Notes under the pieces: model-generated
Seen by the model: only the letters and a program-made list of their open reading frames with translations
What the model was told of the DNA's origin: nothing
The model's database searches: none
Shown here: piece after piece, positions 17,970-20,583 of the stretch
How positions within the stretch are numbered: the first letter of the stretch is position 1
Layout of the letters: each line of letters starts with the position of its first letter
NCBI GenBank assembly: GCA_033064195.1
Contig: JARBJD010000723.1
Span: 1-20,583, forward strand
Direction: 5' to 3'
DNA: 20,583 nt
From: Blattamonas nauphoetae
Lineage: Eukaryota > Preaxostyla > Oxymonadida
Program-made: the position numbers and the translations under genes

Positions 17970-18320
17970 TCATCCTAAATTCTTCTCTGAAGGAACAGGA
18001 AGCTGCTTGTACTCACCAACGAGCTCACAGTTGTACTTCCTCAGTTCATTTTCCACAAACGATTGAGTGTAGTGTCGACGTTGTGACATGTGTGGTCTGT
18101 TCCCTTGATTCCATAACTTTGGTTTTATCCTCCACTCAACTCCTTCATGAACATAGATGACTGGGATATTGTGTCTGACATACTCAGAGACAAGTTCACA
18201 GTTCTCTTCTTTCATTGACTGAATCAAAGCTTGCTTGGCTTCTGTTCGACGTTTTCGCTCCCCTTTGGAGGGTTCGAAGTCTTTAGCGAGACATATGTAG
18301 TATTCACTGTTGTCATTTAA
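17970..18320 (-). CDS. Protein with two CELVxEY repeats (treble-clef-like), 5' end unclear
   Basis: The minus-strand frame reads EYYICLAKDFEPSKGERKRR, then TEAKQALIQSMKEENCELVS, then EYVRHNIPVIYVHEGVEWRI and KPKLWNQGNRPH. It repeats the motif as RKYNCELVGEYKQLPVPS and ends KNLG-TGA. The pattern CELVxEY..., then ...TPIxYxxxxGHxWxxxPxxF, then GxxCP, resembles small treble-clef repeats seen in large DNA viruses, homing-endonuclease-like proteins and some protist genomes. Here most zinc-binding Cys/His positions are missing, so the likeness is partial. The upstream end lacks a clear ATG in frame, so the gene is partial or starts across an intron. A role in DNA binding is inference. Confidence 0.5.
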   Translation of the reverse strand, partial: LNDNSEYYICLAKDFEPSKGERKRRTEAKQALIQSMKEENCELVSEYVRHNIPVIYVHEGVEWRIKPKLWNQGNRPHMSQRRHYTQSFVENELRKYNCELVGEYKQLPVPSEKNLG

Positions 18321-18435
18321 TACAAATTAAAAATCAAAAAAATAAAAATGAAATGTGAAGTGAAGTGTTGAGAACTTTTATTTTTTATTCCTTGTTGTGC
18401 CAGCTTTCATCTTGCTTCCTTCTTTTTTGTTTCTT

Positions 18436-18520
18436 TCTTCCAAGTTTCATTTTTCATTCATTCATTCATTCAATTCATCATTCATTTTTCAATCATTCAA
18501 TCATTCATCATTCAATTTTT
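18436..18520. repeat. ATTC-type simple repeat
   Basis: Runs of ATTC and TCATTCA with small variations lie immediately left of repeat copy 2. A similar, shorter run (TTCAATCATTCAAGCC, GTTCAATCGTTCATC) precedes copy 3 at about 18820-18860, so it belongs to the repeated unit. Confidence 0.8.
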
Positions 18521-18806
18521 CAAGTTTGTATGATTTTACCGTAGGACAACCTGATACTCCTTTGGGGATCATTCTATCGTGATCCTACTCAATGACTACT
18601 GCTGGCGAATTCCTTGAAGGGTTAAGTCTTGGGTGGGCATGATTTACGGTCAAACTCTCTGTCGAGAATCTGAAGCCAACATGAACCCCGGGCGGATTCC
18701 TAGAAATCCACCGTCTCCAATTCAACCTTCAATTCGTTCTACGCATTAGTCACGAGGGCACCATTTTGCCTGAGTATCAAGGGAAATTACGTCGAGGTAT
18801 CATTTT
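18520..18806 (+). repeat. ~265-bp dispersed repeat, copy 2
   Basis: It begins within TCAAGTTTGTATGATTTTAC, then GTAGGACAACCTGATACTCC. It ends CCTGAGTATCAAGGGAAATT and ACGTCGAGGT. It lies in tandem with copy 3 at a spacing of 347 bases (TAGGACAACC at 18542 and 18889). GGATCA and TGATCC near its start form a 6-bp hairpin, and TGATACTC near the start is complementary to GAGTATCA near the end. Confidence 0.85.
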
Positions 18807-18865
18807 TCAACTTGAAATTCAATCATTCAAGCCTTCATCGTTCAATCGTTCATCATTTCCTTTAT

Positions 18866-19142
18866 CAAGTTTTTGTATGATTGTACTGTAGGACAACCCG
18901 ATACTCCTTTGGGGATCACTCTATCATGATCCTACTCAATGACTACTGCTGGCGAATTCCTTGAAGGGCTAAGGTATTGGGGGCATGATTTACGGTCACA
19001 TTCAAGTGATGCCCACAGTGAACCCCGGGGACAGCCTCCCAGCTCGTCCCGCTCAATCCAACCTTCAATCTGTTCTACGCATTAGCCACGAGGGCACCAT
19101 TTTGCCTGAGTATCAAGGAAATTACGTCGAGGTTTCATACTT
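18866..19142 (+). repeat. ~265-bp dispersed repeat, copy 3
   Basis: Closest to copy 2, with scattered base differences and a divergent middle (GTGATGCCCACAGTGAACCC). It keeps the GGATCA/TGATCC hairpin, the GATACTC/GAGTATC end complementarity, and the final ATTACGTCGAGGTTTCATAC. It is followed by the AT-rich simple repeat. Confidence 0.85.
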
Positions 19143-19144
19143 CA

Positions 19145-19335
19145 ACTTTTGGAAATTTTGAATTTTGAATTTTGAATTTTTGAATTTTTGAATTTTTGAA
19201 TTTTTGAATTTTTGAATTTTTGAATTTTGAATTTTGAAATTTTCCTAAGCATTTTTTTGAAATTTTTGAATTTTGAATTTTTTAAATTTTTGAAATTGTT
19301 TTGGTATTTTGAAACTTTTTCATTTTTTGAAATTA
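19145..19335. repeat. AT-rich ATTTTTGAA simple repeat
   Basis: Tandem GAATTTTT and GAATTTTTT units of 8-9 bases, degenerate to the right. The minus-strand frame through it (KIQKFKNSKIQK type) is a by-product. Nothing else is seen here. Confidence 0.85.
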
Positions 19336-19338
19336 AGA

Positions 19339-19412
19339 TTGCCCTCGCCTGAATCGAACCACCCCTAGAAACGGGTGGACACTGGAACATACCCACTGAG
19401 CTACTAGCTCCT
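19339..19412 (-). tRNA. tRNA-like sequence (pseudogene or SINE-type head)
   Basis: On the minus strand TAGCTCAGTGGG is a perfect Pol III A box, and GGTTCGATTCA matches the B box at 10 of 11 positions, 46 bases apart. A canonical cloverleaf does not form. The T-stem is mispaired, the D-stem lacks its partner, and the middle instead forms CCACCC/GGGTGG around GTTTCTAG. No anticodon can be assigned. It is best read as a tRNA-derived Pol III promoter sequence. Confidence 0.5.
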
Positions 19413-19490
19413 GAAAATGTTAGTTTCGACCTGTGCTTTATATCTCGAATGTTCAGATCTGCTATATATTCCTTTTATCGTCTACCTATC

Positions 19491-19716
19491 TACCCTCGTT
19501 AAAAGCATGACTTTATCACGGGAACGACTTTTTACCCTCGTTAAAAGCACGACTTTTCTCGTCAGCGATTTTTCAAAATATGTTAGATTTTCCTTTTTAA
19601 CTTTTACCCCGTTAAAAGCATGACTATTTCACGGGAGCGATCTGCTAGATCTTAATTCTTGGCCACTTGTTACCCTCGTTAAAAGCATGACTTTTCACGG
19701 GAGCGTTTTGCTATAT
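19491..19716 (+). repeat. Four copies of a ~35-bp hairpin-forming repeat
   Basis: Copies start at 19491, 19533, 19605 and 19671. The consensus begins TACCCTCGTTAAAAGCATGA and continues CTTTTCACGGGAGCG. Each copy can fold: GTTAAAAG pairs with CTTTTCAC (one mismatch) and CTC with GGG. Spacings are 42, 72 and 66. Flanking CTGCTATATATT or CTGCTAGATCTT is also repeated at 19459, 19642, 19709 and 19752. Function unknown. Confidence 0.75.
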
Positions 19717-19806
19717 ATTGAAATTCTTGACAAAGTTTTCAAATTTTAAATCTGCTATAGTGTCTTTTTTCGGGTATAAAGTTTCTGATTTTCCGGGATA
19801 ATTTCA

Positions 19807-19891
19807 GGACCGGATAGTCTAGTGGTAATGGTGAGTGCACGCACTACTACTACTAAGCTGAAGGTCCTAGGTTCAATTCCTGGCGGAAGCA
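19807..19891 (+). tRNA. tRNA-like sequence with A and B boxes
   Basis: TAGTCTAGTGG at 19815 fits the A box and GGTTCAATTCC at 19870 fits the B box. A perfect T-arm (CTAGG, TTCAATT loop, CCTGG) is preceded by an AGGTC variable loop and followed by CGGAAGC plus A, as in a tRNA 3' half. The 5' side does not pair with CGGAAGC and the anticodon arm is filled by ACTACTACTACT, so it is not a normal tRNA. The missing partner GCTTCCG occurs 160 bases downstream at 20050. It is a degenerate tRNA, or the promoter head of the structured RNA that follows. Confidence 0.5.
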
Positions 19892-20081
19892 TTTAATTTC
19901 ACATATCACTGCCCTTTGGCATGGTCTAGGCCCTTGGCAAGACCAACGTACGTCTCGGAACTCAAATCGAGAAAAATGAGTTCCGATGCCGGTCTAAAAG
20001 GGACCGATGAGAAGGGTCGCAACCTTCGGAACCTTGAAAAAATACACCAGCTTCCGCCAAAATCAAGGTTTTGCATTTTTG
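19881..20081 (+). ncRNA. Candidate structured Pol III RNA
   Basis: TGGCGGAAGC at 19881-19890 is perfectly complementary to GCTTCCGCCA at 20050-20059. Between them lie compact hairpins: GGTCT/AGACC (19923-19944), a perfect 9-bp CGGAACTCA/TGAGTTCCG (19956-19985), CGGTC/GACCG (19990-20006) and GAAGG/CCTTC (20011-20027). After the closing stem comes CAAAA/TTTTG (20058-20073), then TTTTT, a plausible Pol III terminator. The upstream tRNA-like boxes could drive it. No known RNA family is recognised. A protein-like frame crosses the same region, so coding is an alternative. Confidence 0.4.
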
Positions 20082-20583
20082 GAAATTTTGAAATTTTGCT
20101 TCAACTTGAAAGTATGAAGTAACTGAACTCTGGAAGAGAATATTTCTCTAAGTTTGACAACTTTCTGAAATGAAAATGACTTTTACTTCAAGTCTTTTCT
20201 GAATTGTCAATCGGCATGGAGAAAAAGCTACAGTAGTCGAGTCTAAGGGCAGGGGTTCCCAAATCGCTTTCTATACTACTCATTTCTTCCTTCTATTCAT
20301 CGGCGTGTTGTATTCCGACTTCCAATTGCACAATTTCATTCTTCTGTCTGATTTATTGCTGATTTCATTCGTGTTACTTCTCTCTTCTTCCCTTCGACGT
20401 TGTTCTACTTCCACTTGCAATCATTTCTCTTCCTCCTTTGTTTTCTCCGTCGCTCGTCACTTCCACTGGATCAACTCCTTCTTTCCCATTGTTCTCGGTT
20501 GTCTCCTGAATCAATCACTTTTCTGCGTCACACGTTGAAGATCGTCATTCGTGATGGCTTCGATTCTCCGCGCTTATTCCTTT
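20082..20583. other. No clear gene
   Basis: Apart from a short open plus-strand frame of low-complexity Leu/Ser-rich composition (20305-20538) I find no coherent coding sequence, RNA gene or repeat before the window edge. Confidence 0.5.

Noticed and set aside
19142-19396. A Lys/Phe/Ser-rich 84-residue minus-strand protein
   Set aside because: It is the translation of an AT-rich simple repeat and a tRNA-like sequence.
19807-19891. A normal functional tRNA gene
   Set aside because: Acceptor, D and anticodon stems do not pair; only the A and B boxes and the T-arm are intact.

Overview
The window reads as nuclear DNA of a eukaryotic protist. It has spliceosomal introns that are often very short (29 and 35 bases in the clearest cases), poly-pyrimidine acceptors, minisatellites, Pol III-type A/B boxes, and protein families such as an ABC transporter and a lecithin:cholesterol acyltransferase (LCAT)-like enzyme. 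The main observation is that the best reading frames run through in-frame TAA and TAG codons at places where glutamine fits, while most recognisable genes appear to end in TGA. This points to a TAR=Gln nuclear code. That code is known in some oxymonads (Streblomastix), hexamitids, ciliates and some green algae. With short introns and no ciliate-like AT richness, an oxymonad-like flagellate is my best guess, as inference only. Under the standard code the genes look much more fragmented than they are, although many real reading-frame shifts remain. Those suggest an unpolished long-read assembly or partly decayed genes.

Layout. 1-860: G-rich repeats and a 32-bp minisatellite. 946-2385: a small minus-strand frame and a minus-strand DDE-transposase-like gene. 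2390-4681: weakly coding sequence, then a broken ABC transporter nucleotide-binding region on the plus strand and an unrecognised tail. 4966-6140: a large 32-bp minisatellite. 6346-6881: a two-exon minus-strand gene whose first exon folds strongly. 7293-7622 and 7652-7790: two more minisatellites, again with a 32-bp period. 7838-11832: one large plus-strand gene broken into about ten frames. 11929-12302: a small minus-strand gene. 12392-13742: a minus-strand helical-repeat-like gene. About 13900-16107: the minus-strand multi-exon LCAT-like gene.

The right-hand 4.4 kb is element-rich. It holds a fossil of a circular ssDNA (CRESS) virus Rep, unrecognised open stretches, a minus-strand gene with two CELVxEY repeats, three copies of a ~265-bp repeat, AT-rich simple repeats, two tRNA-like Pol III promoter sequences in opposite orientation, a family of short hairpin repeats, and a candidate structured RNA. 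No metabolic or operon-like link between the genes is evident. Calls rest on reading the sequence; no database search was possible.
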